DNA from: Oegoconia quadripuncta
Taxonomy: Eukaryota; Arthropoda; Insecta; Lepidoptera; Autostichidae
Assembly (NCBI GenBank): GCA_949316235.1
Contig: OX438744.1
Coordinates: 35,522,778-35,586,777, forward strand
Direction of reading: 5' to 3'
Length of the DNA stretch: 64,000 nucleotides
How positions within the stretch are numbered: position 1 is the stretch's first letter; every line of letters starts with the position of its first letter. Below are positions 10,291-19,922 of this stretch, in pieces. The notes beneath the pieces are model-generated. The model saw nothing but the letters and a program-made list of their open reading frames with translations. It was not told the DNA's origin and did no database searches. The position numbers and the translations under genes were made by a program.

Positions 10291-10574
10291 AACAGCTTGA
10301 ACTTTGAAGTTTGAATGTTTGAGCGTCAGACAGTTGATGCAGTGCTTGGCGCCTCCTACGTCAACGGCGCGAAATATATGTAGATAATAATGGTAAAAAT
10401 AATTTAAAATAATGACATTCCAATAATCATCGGTCGAAACCTGACCAATAAATTGGTAACTAATGACGAATTGTAAGACAAGGTCGTTACTAAAAAGCTG
10501 CGTTACATCACTGCAACGTTGTAATGGTATATTTAAGTTATTCAGCTTTTACTTTGCACTATCCAACTACTTAC

Positions 10575-10721
10575 TAAAAAAGCTTCTTTAACTGAGGTTG
10601 TCTGGAAGAAATCGCTATCAGCGATAAGACCGCATTTGTACACTTCATCGTCTATGTTAAATGTTCTTTGTATTTAATTTTTGTGTGCAATAAAGAATTT
10701 AATAATAATAATAATAATAAC
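10575..10721 (+). repeat. LINE-G 3' tail with (AAT)n end
   Basis: Non-coding 3' end of a LINE: AGCTTCTTTAACTGAGGTTG, CTGGAAGAAATCGCTATCAG, CGATAAGACCGC and TTTTTGTGTGCAATAAAG, ending in an (AAT)n run (10699-10720) that acts as its tail. The reverse complement occurs at 40803-40972 with a 9-bp target duplication, which proves this segment moves by retroposition. Confidence 0.75.
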
Positions 10722-10857
10722 GTAACCTCTTTAATCTGGCATTATTTGTAAAACCATTTAGTATATAAGTGAGCCCAAAAATTGGCAAACTCAAACTCAA
10801 AAAAGTGTTATTTACTAAGTTGGAAAAATAACACTTAAAAACGTCATGGCCTACTTC

Positions 10858-11092
10858 TGACGACCTATTTGGTGTAGTGGTTAACAACTCTGACCACTAT
10901 ATCAAAAGGTTGCGGGTTCGAATCCCGCTAGGGGCATATGTTTGTGTGATGAATACGGGCATGTGTACCTGAGTTATGGATGTGTTTATTTATAATAAGT
11001 ATTTATTTACAAAAAAAAATGTATTTATGTAGTATATCAACCATCTGGTATCCACAACACAAGCCTGTAGTTGCTTACTATGTTGCAAACCC
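10858..11092 (+). mobile_element. SINE-B, tRNA-headed, 3'-truncated
   Basis: A-box-like TTTGGTGTAGTGGTTAAC and B box GGTTGCGGGTTCGAATCCC, then TGTGTGATGAATACGGGCAT, TACAAAAAAAAATG, GTATCCACAACACAAGCCTG and GTTGCTTACTATG. The expected TGGAACTAGATGGCGCTG is missing: the element runs instead into a SINE-A body at about 11100. Confidence 0.8.
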
Positions 11093-11099
11093 CCGCGAA

Positions 11100-11232
11100 T
11101 ATGTTAATAGCATTGTTGTGTTCCGGTTGTCAGAGATAAGATTTCCGGGTCAGTACGGTTCCATCTTCGGCCTCATCTTCACTTAACACAGGTGTGATTG
11201 AGGTCAAGTGGTAACCCATTATGCATAAAAAA
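11100..11232 (+). repeat. SINE-A body fragment fused to SINE-B
   Basis: Starts ATGTTAATAGCATTGTTGTG and continues through GTCAGAGATAAGATTTCCGG (an internal deletion relative to other copies) to CCCATTATGCATAAAAAAA. It lies directly against the broken 3' side of the SINE-B at 10858. Confidence 0.8.
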
Positions 11233-12597
11233 ATGTATGTTCTATCAACCCATAATGACTCATGGGGGTAACGTGGACCCAGACGAAACCGTTTAAAATC
11301 GCCTAGCATGATATGGAAAGAGCTATGCTCTGAGAGACAAGATAGAACCGTTTTTGTCGGTTAGTGTTCTGTTATTGATGGAATTTGATAGCTGACGATG
11401 AAGTTCATTGCCATTGAAGTTAAACAATAAGGGCCCAAATCCGATTCTAGCAAAAACTACAGTATATTACCAAGTATAAGTTTACAGTGTGCTCTTAAAT
11501 CTCAGGTAGTGTAACGCAATGAATGTCATTCACTGCATGCCACCACAGTTGCACTATTTCCCACGCGATAGACTAGTCGTCACTCCCCACTGCGCTTGCG
11601 CCGAGCGGCATGTGATTCTGCAAGCTTAATTACAATCTAGGTAATTGGTGAGGAATTGTTTAGAAATAATAGGCTAACCGTGTTGGTAACAAAACAGAAA
11701 CATGAACTAATTAATATTGGTGTTAAATTATGCGGGATAAATATGTCCGTTATTTTTTATTTTTAATCTGCATCCAAAAGTAATTTTGAGTTCTGTACAT
11801 GTATAGCGCAGAATAGCAGGTACTACTACGTAACGATTTTTTTTTTAAATGGAGTGTTTAAAAAACGTCTAAACATACGTACTTACTCACTGACAACCAA
11901 CTACATGTCAGCAGGGGTTAGCTCTCTGTTTCGTGAGTGTCAACTTTTTTTTGGTATGTCTGTCTTTGGACAGGCGAAGGGTACCGAGCTCATACAGACA
12001 GTTTTTTTGTTTTTCGTGAAGGGGGTTAAGAACTCTGACGTCACAAAATTTGAATCTCTGAATTCGTCTGTACATGTCAGCTAAAGTAAAACGAGAATTA
12101 GATTTGGCTGGATGAAGCTGATAACCCGCTATTGGAGAAAGGACGTCGCCCCATCAGTAGATTTCTACAGTTTGACCATGACAATAACGAAGATTGCTAT
12201 GAGAATTATTTACCATTTAAATAGCATGATAATAGTCGCGTCGTCCAACAACAAATTATAAAAGCAGACATTAATTGTGAAACGTGTGATTTCGTTGTAA
12301 AACACCGTAATGCAACTCGGGTTACGGCACGCAACTGTAATATCTTATTAGTGATTACTGTAATTTGGCATAATAATAAGCCATTTGAGCTAGCAACACA
12401 TAATAGTTCTTTGAGTGTTAAATAGCACTGTGGTTTAGGCGTTGACACCCATGCGAAGTACTTAGTATTTTAATTTATTACCTAAAGGTCAGATCAAGAA
12501 AAAACAAATTTCATAAGTGCCAGCCGGGTGCAAAATTAACACTGCGTATTCACTGCTCACTGTTGGGGAATTGAAGCAAATATCCTAAAGTGCAGCA
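11233..12597. other. Unassigned stretch
   Basis: No element recognised in 1.3 kb. The 76- and 80-codon frames (11854, 12206) lack any family motif. Confidence 0.4.
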
Positions 12598-12712
12598 GTA
12601 AAGCAGAGTGAATAGGCATTTACTGCGATCGCGTGCTTCATCTTCGACCTCATCGTCACTTTTCATCAGGTGAGATTGTGGTCAAACGCGAATCCAGTCA
12701 ATCATAAAAAAA
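12598..12712 (+). repeat. LINE-N 3' tail
   Basis: Matches the last 115 bp of LINE-N (see 45638-45799): GAGTGAATAGGCATTTACTG, GATCGCGTGCTTCATCTTCG, TCATCAGGTGAGATTGTGGT and AATCCAGTCAATCATAAAAAAA. Only the 3' end is present, as for a 5'-truncated retrotransposed copy. Confidence 0.75.
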
Positions 12713-13127
12713 CCCCCCGAAACAGAGTTTTCTTCCTAAGTAAAAAAAAAACATTAAAGATAATGCAAACCTGATAATTTCCCTTCCATTTCTGATAAAA
12801 GTCGTGACGTTATGTATTTATTTAACTGTCGTCGAGTGATAGCTAGAGAATAAACATGTAGGCATGTATATCCTGTACACCCGTGCAAACAAGTACGGCA
12901 ACACAAACAGTAGGTGTGGCGAGTGAAAGTGAATTCCACCTGTGAGGCGCGCGCAGTGAAACCACCGAAGTAGGCCCTTGCGAATTTTACCGACAAAAAA
13001 CTCGATGAGAATCGATTCGAACATGGCTTCGAAGGTCCGTTTGGTGTAGAGGAATTGTGAAAGTGTTTACTTAAATGTGTATCAACGGATGTAGTCATTG
13101 CTTTAAATAACTGTAATGGTATTAATA
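12713..13127. other. Unassigned stretch
   Basis: Slightly GC-richer in the middle (CGCGCGCAG near 12947). A scrap resembling a SINE-B head (CCGTTTGGTGTAGAGG) lies at about 13037. No gene supported. Confidence 0.4.
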
Positions 13128-13544
13128 TTAGGTCCTTACCTATGAAATTGGCGTTTTGTATGAAGAATTTCAATAAGACTGTTTTCTCCATACAATCATT
13201 TTTGTTTTTTTTTGGGAACGGCAAATCCAAATTAAGCTAAACTTCGTGTGTATTATCGGATAACATTAAGTATTGGCAGCGTTAATTTTTAAAAGTAACC
13301 GCTTTATAAAAGTTTCAGCGAATCTAAGAAATGATTATAGGAAGCACATGAAAAGAGCTCCGTTCAATTTTTTTTTATTATGTGATTGAGCCCAGAAATT
13401 AAAAAATATTTCATGTGAAACCTTGAAATAATATTCCATTTTTTCAAATAAAAAACAAATTTGGATATAGCTTTGAAAATCGCAGGAATTGGTACATTTG
13501 ATTAACGAAGAAAAAAACTCCAATTTCATAGGTAAAGACCCAAT
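13128..13544 (+). mobile_element. MITE-D, third copy, 417 bp
   Basis: Begins TTAGGTCCTTACCTATGAAA and ends TTTCATAGGTAAAGACCCAA, flanked by TA (13126-13127 and 13545-13546). Length equals that of the 2844 copy. The interior shares GGATATAGCTTTGAAAATCG and TTATCGGATAACATTAAG. Confidence 0.85.
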
Positions 13545-13656
13545 ACTTACATAAAAGGTAGAAAAAATTAAAGCAAAAACCTCGCCTTTCTAACGAGCAA
13601 ACCCTGCCTGTATTTTAGGCATCCTTGCAAAGGAGGACTCGGACCTCTACCGCGTA

Positions 13657-13796
13657 ACTCAAAGCTATAGCGATAGCCATCGCTATGCACTTTCTGTCTT
13701 TGTCATTATGTTACAATATGAGAAGGACGGTCAGTGCATTGACGTCATAAACGATAATAATTCCCAAAGCAATTGAGTTATGCGGTCTGACTGCAG
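13657..13796 (+). repeat. Repeat-O, copy 1 of a tandem pair
   Basis: Dispersed repeat with AGCTATAGCGATAGC, a TCATTATGTTACAATATGA segment, TGACGTCATAAACGATAA, CCCAAAGCAATTGAGTTATG and GTCTGACTGC. A second copy follows at once and a third lies at 30409-30512. No coding potential; origin unknown. Confidence 0.6.
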
Positions 13797-13807
13797 CTAT
13801 CGCTTTA

Positions 13808-14212
13808 GTCAAAGCTGTAGTTATAGCGATAGCAATGCACTGTTCGTCCTTGCCATTGTGTTACGATATGACAAGGATGGATGGTGCATTGATGTAAGAA
13901 GGAAAGAAAGAAAGAAAAATTTATTTAAACCCATCTCATGACACAAACAATCAGGTACAAATATTACACAATCGAGACACATGCAAAAAATAACATTATG
14001 TTTGCCATCTAATTGTCGGTGTCGCAAGGTGGAGTCAAAAAGGTCTCCAACTCAGCATGGGTTGTAGCCGTTCACTACAACGCTGGTTTTCAGTGGAGCC
14101 TCCAAATGACGCACGGACACTGGTCAACAAATGTATATACAAATAACAATGTCATACACGATAACAATTTCCAAAGCAATTGAGTTAGGTAGTCTGACTG
14201 CTGGGCCTGCTG
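13808..14212 (+). repeat. Repeat-O, copy 2, split by a retroposed tail
   Basis: Copy 2 (13808-13895 and 14149-14212) is interrupted inside its TGATGTCATACACG segment by 253 bp beginning AAGAAGGAAAGAAAGAAAG. The insert reads on the minus strand as a LINE-like 3' end with a (CTTT)n tail. The short repeat ATGT at 13892-13895 and 14149-14152 is compatible with a target duplication. Confidence 0.55.
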
Positions 14213-14570
14213 TCTTAGGGGTATAGTTCATTTAATGTTATCCTATGGGAAAACGATACCGACGTAAAAGGAAGACAAAGAAACAAACAACTCTTTACAT
14301 GATATTATATCAAATGTCAATTATATTTATAATTGACCCGGAAATAACAGTAAAGGCGTGAACAAGAAAAAAGATCACCGATCGATGCGTGCGATTACAA
14401 ATCGGATTCATCGAAATGCAATTCGGTTCCTCGTTGCATAATATCGATTAGTTAATCGTGTTAGCACGATTCAATTAGTGTGTACAGTTAGTCACACGGA
14501 ATGTATGGAGTTGAATCATGGAATACATTTTTTGTTTCGTTTTTGGATACAAGCCATCGAAGGGTTCGAA
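14213..14570. other. Unassigned stretch
   Basis: Nothing recognised before the truncated SINE-B. Confidence 0.4.
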
Positions 14571-14778
14571 TCCCGCTGGGGGCATATGTTTGTGTGATGG
14601 ATACGGACATGTGTACCCGAGTTATGGATGTTTCCATTTGTAATAAGTATTAATTTACAAAAAAAATGTATTTTTGAGTATATCAACCGCCTGGTATCCA
14701 GAACACAAGCCTATAGTTGCTTACTGTGGAACCAGATGGCGCTGTGTTTATGTCTAAGGATATTTATTTATTTATTTT
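14571..14778 (+). mobile_element. SINE-B, 5'-truncated at the B box
   Basis: Starts inside the B box (GGGTTCGAATCCCGCTGGGG). It has the full body with GTGTGATGGATACGGACATG, CTGGTATCCAGAACACAAGC and GTGGAACCAGATGGCGCTGT and ends in a (TATT)n tail. Confidence 0.8.
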
Positions 14779-14931
14779 TCCAGCAAATGAATTAACATTC
14801 ACATGAATTAAAATAGGCTTATTACACAGAGTAGTAGTCCACCACAATTAAAAATTCACTTAAGAATTACGAATGGACACAGAAAGGTAACTTTGATATG
14901 TCAAAGTCGAGCGTCATTCCATTATAATGTA

Positions 14932-15178
14932 CCAGCTGTTACCCGCGACTTCGTCTGCCTAGAATTCGTTCTAATACCAAATGCGTCCTCTATAACTGAA
15001 AATCAATCCCACTAATAATACCTATCTTACAGTTTTCCGGGATAAAAAGTAGCGTAAAGTATATGTTAATCCAGGTCCTAATCTGTCTACGAACCAAATT
15101 TCAACCAAATCTGTTCAGCCGTTTAGGCGTGAAGAGGTAACTAACATACACACATACTTTCGTATTTATAATATGACT
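14932..15178 (-). mobile_element. Helitron-like, second subfamily
   Basis: On the minus strand it ends GACGAAGTCGCGGGTAACAGCTGG, i.e. a CTRR terminus (CTGG) followed by T. The body includes ACCTCTTCACGCC, AAATTTGGTTCGTAGACAGA and AGGTATTATTAGTGGGATTG. A plus-strand relative lies at 40600-41014. Confidence 0.65.
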
Positions 15179-15338
15179 TTTGAAATACTGTACACATGCG
15201 TAATGCATGTTCGGGGCGTTTGTATAGCATAACTATATATTTTAGAAATTATTAGTTTCAGAGCCTTATTAGTTCAAAGAAACATCGATTATAAGTAGTG
15301 AAACTAAGTCATAGAGTTTGAACATATCGTACGCGGAC

Positions 15339-15556
15339 TTTTTTTTATGCACAACGGGTTGATACTCGACCTCAATCACACCTGATGTTAAGTGAAGATG
15401 AGGTCGAAGGTGGAAGCGTACTGACCCGGAAACCCCAACACATTTGGGGGACTGGCTATCTTATCTCTGACAACCGGAACACAACAATGCTATTAACATT
15501 ACTGCTTGGCGGCAGATTTAGGTAAAATGGTCGTAGCTAGCTAGTCGGACATTGCA
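15339..15556 (-). mobile_element. SINE-A, 5'-truncated
   Basis: Poly-T, then ATGCACAACGGGTTGATACT and the full body in reverse through ATGAGGTCGAAGGTGGAAGC, AACATTTGGGGGACTGGC and GGCGGCAGATTTAGG. The tRNA head is absent. Confidence 0.85.
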
Positions 15557-16095
15557 TTTACAATTTCAATTTAAAAGCCTTAATGTCGGGAAAATTACTG
15601 CGGATGGCAATGACCCATCGTCTGGCCTGCCCTAACCAGCCATTACGATTACTTTTAATAACAGTTGAAAATTTAACAATGAGTGACGATTACTGTTACG
15701 AGTTAAGTGAATTGGCATTTTATTTGTAATTTTTTTATTTACAGGTAAACATATACAGCATCACGGCTGACATTAAGCGACAATAAGGTAGCACAGATAC
15801 CGTTTAAGTTTTACACAAAACATTGTGGAACTTTAAACCCCATCGCGGTGAAAGAAGACAAATGTTGTACATGATTAATAACAGTCTATGTACTCGTATG
15901 TATGTGCTGATGTATCATAGACCATAACGCACATCAAACAATCTAAATGGTCAATAAAAGTTTATAGATATTTATATATAAATTGTTGTAATGTCTTTTT
16001 GGTTCACAATGTAATTCTTGTAATCGGCTTTTAGTTCAATCAATCAAATACGCTTTATTGCACAATAAATAAATATAAATATCCTTGTACATCCT
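15557..16095. other. Unassigned stretch, short LINE-tail scrap at its end
   Basis: No element in most of it. At about 16045-16080, ACGCTTTATTGCACAATAAA looks like an antisense LINE tail. Confidence 0.4.
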
Positions 16096-16378
16096 TGACG
16101 GTTGGTGTAGTGGATGGTGGCCTAATGTAACCATGTTATAATAATTACTTGCATATACATCAGTTGTTAAAAGTCTAATATCGGATAAGCCTCCCCTATG
16201 GCACGTTTTGCTTTGCTTTACATAAGAGAATTTGTCCTAAATCGCCACACTGGGCAGGCGGTGAAACCAGCGGTTGCGGGTTCGAAACCCTGTTAAATGT
16301 TAGTGTGATGAATACGAACAATTATTGCCAAGTCATGGATGTTTATATAAATATTTATGTATGTTTATCAGTTATCTG
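16096..16378 (+). mobile_element. SINE-C copy with about 145 bp inserted in its tRNA head
   Basis: The A-box side (GGTTGGTGTAGTGGATGG) and B-box side (CGGTTGCGGGTTCGAAACCC, from about 16269) belong to SINE-C, but are separated by about 145 bp of unrelated sequence. The insert ends with GAATTTGTCCTAAATCGCC and ACACTGGGCAGGCGG, the block also found near 1000-1048. The body then runs to TATCAGTTATCT and breaks against an RTE fragment. Confidence 0.65.
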
Positions 16379-16380
16379 CC

Positions 16381-16616
16381 ACTTTAATTTGCTAATCCGC
16401 TGGGCGATGCCAGTGATCCTCGTTCGCCTACGGATTCCTTCATCCTGATTCGATCACGTAGTGAAACGCCGAGCATCGCCCTATCCATACCTCGTTGCAG
16501 GGCGTAGCGTTGCGTGGGCGGGCCCATAGCTAGACGAATTGATGGGCGGTGGGGTGTTAAATTTCTCGAGTGGAGACCACGCACCGTTAAGTGCAGCGTA
16601 GGACATGGACGGACGA
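16381..16616. mobile_element. RTE-like LINE fragment with internal inversion
   Basis: The minus strand from about 16503 down to 16381 encodes RAMLGVSLRDRIR and, in a shifted frame, IAQRISKLKW. The plus strand from about 16505 to 16616 encodes the adjoining downstream part of the same family, WAGPIARRIDGRW then FLEWRPRT and CSVGHGR. In an intact RTE these blocks follow each other on one strand. The upstream part is inverted here, the arrangement left by twin priming. Truncated at both ends. Confidence 0.65.
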
Positions 16617-16683
16617 CCATGTGATGAATAACTACATGTACAAATATGAATGAAGAATTTTATTGATTGTGAAGTGATTCATT

Positions 16684-16945
16684 TGACGACCGTTTGGTGT
16701 AGTGGTTAGATACTCTGCTGCTAAACCAAAAGGTCGCGGGTTCGAATCCCGCTAGGGATATATATTTGTATGATGAATACGGACATGTGTACCCGAGTTA
16801 TGGATGTTTTTCATTTATATATGTATTTAGCTACAAAAAAAAATGTATTTGTGTAGTGTATCAACCATCTGGTATCCACAACACAAGTCTAGTTGTTTAG
16901 TGTGGAACTAGATGGCGCTGTCTGTATACGTCCAAGGATATTATA
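16684..16945 (+). mobile_element. SINE-B, near complete
   Basis: TTTGGTGTAGTGGTTAG (A-box side), GGTCGCGGGTTCGAATCCCG (B-box side), TGATGAATACGGACATGTGT, TCTGGTATCCACAACACAAG and TGGAACTAGATGGCGCTGTC are all present in the family order. The tail is short (ATATTATATTGTATT). Confidence 0.85.
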
Positions 16946-17192
16946 TTGTATTATTTTGACAAATGTTTTTTTTAATATACAAACTGCTCCTTAGTCCGTC
17001 TCTGGTGAAGGTATGAAGCTCGATGCTCATTCGTTCATGTCACAATAAGTATCACCACTCGCAAGCAGTTTTTAAAATCATAAAATATAACGCTTATACT
17101 CGTATGACTCGACTTTGAAGATTGTCGTTCACCTGTATGATATTGTTTGGTAGAATTCAGGCTTCAGTGTATTTTGTATTTGACAATGCAAG

Positions 17193-17285
17193 CCATAGGA
17201 CGTCCACTGCTGAACATAAACTGCACCCATAGATTTCCAGAGCGACCGGTTAAAAGTGGCTGATGCGACTTCTCTAAACTAAACT
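17193..17285 (-). repeat. RTE-like LINE 3' end
   Basis: CATAGGACGTCCACTGCTGA and ATAGATTTCCAGAGCGACCG, read in reverse, match the terminal coding part of the RTE fragment at 50956-51115 (CAGCAGTGGACGTCTTGTGG). Confidence 0.55.
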
Positions 17286-18035
17286 ATAACCAGTATTAAA
17301 GTAGTGCTGTCGCTTTCTTTCTGGTATAACCAAACGCGATACAACATGAGTAAATTACTCGTATGGCGTACTTGATTTAGGTTAGTTTATTTCGAGAACG
17401 CACATCAGAAGCGCCATATGAAAAGATGCAACATTGAACCATCTTGATGGGAAGGTTTGGCAGCACAATGTCCTGAATGGCGAATGCATAAGAGTAAGCG
17501 ATACGCTAAACGCGACTATGCCATTCATTATCATATTATTAAGGTGTGCTTATACGTGCCCACATTGCGCACGGGAGATCACCATAAAGATCGGCTATGT
17601 TAGCCACCTTCGAGAGCCTTCCTTCCTTCGCGAGAGAGAGAGAGAGAGATACCTTCAAGTAACTTGTTCATATAGTTTTATTATGGTTTATAAAATTTAT
17701 TACCTACCTACATTAATTTTGGTGTCCCATTCGTTTTAAAAACAAGTAAGACAACCATTATATGCATAATTCATCAGAATTACATCGTTCGATACGTTTT
17801 CATTGTTAGGTTGAAATTTTATTTATATATATTATACATATATATGTTTTTTAGAATTACTGATCATCTTTTCTCAGTTTCAACTTATCCCATAGCATAT
17901 TTATAAGTACTTTCACCCATTAACGTATTGATAAAGTTTAATTCCACTCTGTATAACATAGGTATATCTAGCGTATTATAGTATAATCTTAATAAGATAT
18001 AAAACATTTTTTTATAATTCAAATATCATCATCAG
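17286..18035. other. Unassigned stretch with (GA)n
   Basis: A (GA)n microsatellite lies at 17632-17649. The 101-codon frame at 17434 runs through it and shows no family motif. Confidence 0.4.
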
Positions 18036-18125
18036 CCCGTAAACATCCCACTGCAGGGATATAGGCCTTTTATATAGGCATTCTAATGAGGGAGTATGGG
18101 CCATAGTCCACCACGCACGCATAAT
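18036..18125 (-). repeat. LINE/5S-SINE-type 3' tail
   Basis: CATCATCAGCCCGTAAACATCC, CACTGCAGGGATATAGGCC and GCCATAGTCCACCACGC read in reverse like the TGATGATG-ended 3' terminus of SINE-5S and RTE-type elements. Too short to choose between them. Confidence 0.5.
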
Positions 18126-18985
18126 TCAGATATGCTTTTATGTTACAAGAATTATTTGCTATAGACATTTCGTCACTTTATTTTTAAAGAATTTGTCATT
18201 TACAAACTATGAATCGTCATATTAAGTACAAATACTATGAAAATTTTGCAAGATCGAATTCCATAGCCTTGCTAATGAGATTGAATGAAATGTTTCCAAG
18301 ATCAGATACTTTTCATTAGGCACGGTGTCACTAGCTTCCATAGTATTCAATCAACCAGTAGTACAGTTGTATACAATAGGTATAAAATAAATAATTTCTC
18401 AAACGTAACATCTTATTCTTCTATCACTATAAAAAACTGATCTTGGCCACTTACATTTTGTCGATATTTTTGTTTCGAGAAAAATAAACTTTTTAATATT
18501 GTAAAGTCGCAAGATAGAAGTACCGTCTAACGATTACAATTGATACTATACCATACTACAAACCTCAATCCAGCCAAGCACGTACTTTGTATTAAAATAC
18601 AACATTATGTTTGCATACAATTTCGTTATATCACTACTAGATTTTGCTTTTTCAGTTTTTATACACAAATCTATAGACCGTTAACATCAACTCCTCAAAA
18701 CTGGTTCATTTAACTTTCCTTGAAACAGACAGATAATTGAACATTTGACGTATTCAGATGTAATTTTCCAGATATTTAGAATTATAGAAATAGGATTTGT
18801 AGAATTCTTCCAGAATTGCAAAACTCAATAACCATATTTGTTACTATTACGATTCCACAATTTGCAATAAAGCATAACAAACACAGATCTGTCCCTTTGT
18901 GAGAGAAGGCTGTGCAGTTTCAGTGAGTATATAAGGCTATTACTGATGATAAAGTAGAGCGGAGGTATGTAAATCTTAGTGCTAA
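18126..18985. other. Unassigned AT-rich stretch
   Basis: Nothing recognised. A TATA-like GTATATAAGG lies at about 18927, but I see no supporting downstream gene. Confidence 0.4.
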
Positions 18986-19123
18986 GGCCTGTATTAATAA
19001 AGCAATCTCAAGATTGAGAGGTAACGTGAGTTTCAATACTTTGATAATATTTTAAAAACATAATAGTATCTAAAGTGTCAACTTAAGTTCATCTCAATCT
19101 TAATTTTTTTATTAATACGAGCC
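18986..19123. mobile_element. Small MITE with 30-bp inverted ends
   Basis: The left end GGCCTGTATTAATAAAGCAA, then CAAGATTGAGA, is mirrored by TCTCAATCTTAATTTTTTT, then ATTAATACGAGCC, at the right. At about 138 bp with no frame it fits a MITE; no clear target duplication, single copy in this window. Confidence 0.55.
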
Positions 19124-19139
19124 CAAGTGTGTTTACTGG

Positions 19140-19365
19140 TGTGTTGTAGTGCCAAGATTACTTTTGAGTTGTGTTACCGTCAATCGCCCCACTGTACCTG
19201 CGCCCGCGGCTACCTACACTCAAAAAACGAGGCGGTTCGACCATCACGCCCGATTACTTTCTCGCGGTGAAAGCAGTATTTCGTCATTACACTCGGGTCT
19301 ATTCGGCATCGCTCGTCATTCGTCGGGTCGTTAACACGACAATAATGGTATTGTACAGGTGATGA
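19140..19365 (+). other. GC-rich unique stretch, possible exon, unproven
   Basis: Clearly richer in G+C and CpG than its surroundings (CCTGCGCCCGCGGCTACC, GTCATTCGTCGGGTCG). Two plus frames stay open across it (about 19149-19334 and 19171-19362). It ends TTGTACAG followed by GTGATGATG, which resembles a 5' splice donor. I recognise no protein family and no repeat partner here. It could be a non-coding or 5' exon of a host gene, or an unknown element. Confidence 0.3.
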
Positions 19366-19922
19366 TGAGATGACAGATATAATATAGATTAAGTTCTCAT
19401 TGGTCTAGTTCTTTGTTTTCAATCCCCGACGCAAAAAAGATGGTGTTGTATGTTTGAAGCCTATGTCTGTATGTGTGTTTGTCCGTGACATTAAAGCGCC
19501 AAGAGGGCTGAATCGATTTGAAATCGGTTTCTTATTTTTGTAAGCTGGTTGTTTCGAGATGATTATTAGTCATGTTTGTTGGAAATCGGTTAAACTAATT
19601 CGAATATATTGAGCTTTTATCATAGCTGATTTTCTAAGTTCTCAATTTATTACGGTTAGGTATAAACATACCGCCTTTTCCTTGACTTCCTGATATGACA
19701 CGGCATTTACTTTTTCCTTTACTTGTACCATGTATGTTCTTCTATGTAGAGAAGTGTGGAAAGGACTCTACCGACAGCTCTTGAAGAAAAAGAGAGAAAT
19801 TTTATACATGAACACAACTAGCTTGTAACAATGTTCACGATGAGAGCAAAAGATAGTGAATTTTACAGAATAACATTATTACTAAATTAGTGCCTATCTG
19901 CATGACTATAGGCACAATTTAT
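19366..19922. repeat. Dispersed repeat-Q fragment and unassigned DNA
   Basis: At about 19421-19585, CCCGACGCAAAAAAGATGG, TGTCTGTATGTGTGTTTGTC and GAATCGATTTGAAATCGGTT form a repeat also seen in shorter form at 23636-23720 (CCTGACGCAAAAAGAGG) and loosely at 60368-60480. No coding frame. Confidence 0.45.

Noticed and set aside
10858..10937. Possible tRNA genes (GGTTCGAATCC boxes here and at about 14 other sites)
   Set aside because: Each is the head of a SINE with the same downstream body; cloverleaf arms are incomplete and the copies are dispersed and truncated.
12754..13230. 158-codon minus-strand open frame, among the longest in the window
   Set aside because: Its start lies inside the right-hand side of MITE-D (13128-13544) and the rest has no domain, no conserved motif and no codon pattern. 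It is most likely chance.
17434..17739. 101-codon plus-strand frame
   Set aside because: Contains a translated (GA)n microsatellite (alternating Arg/Glu) and no recognisable domain.
18925..18935. TATA-box-like GTATATAAGG as promoter of the GC-rich block at 19140
   Set aside because: A MITE lies between them and such motifs are frequent by chance in AT-rich DNA; no start-site evidence.
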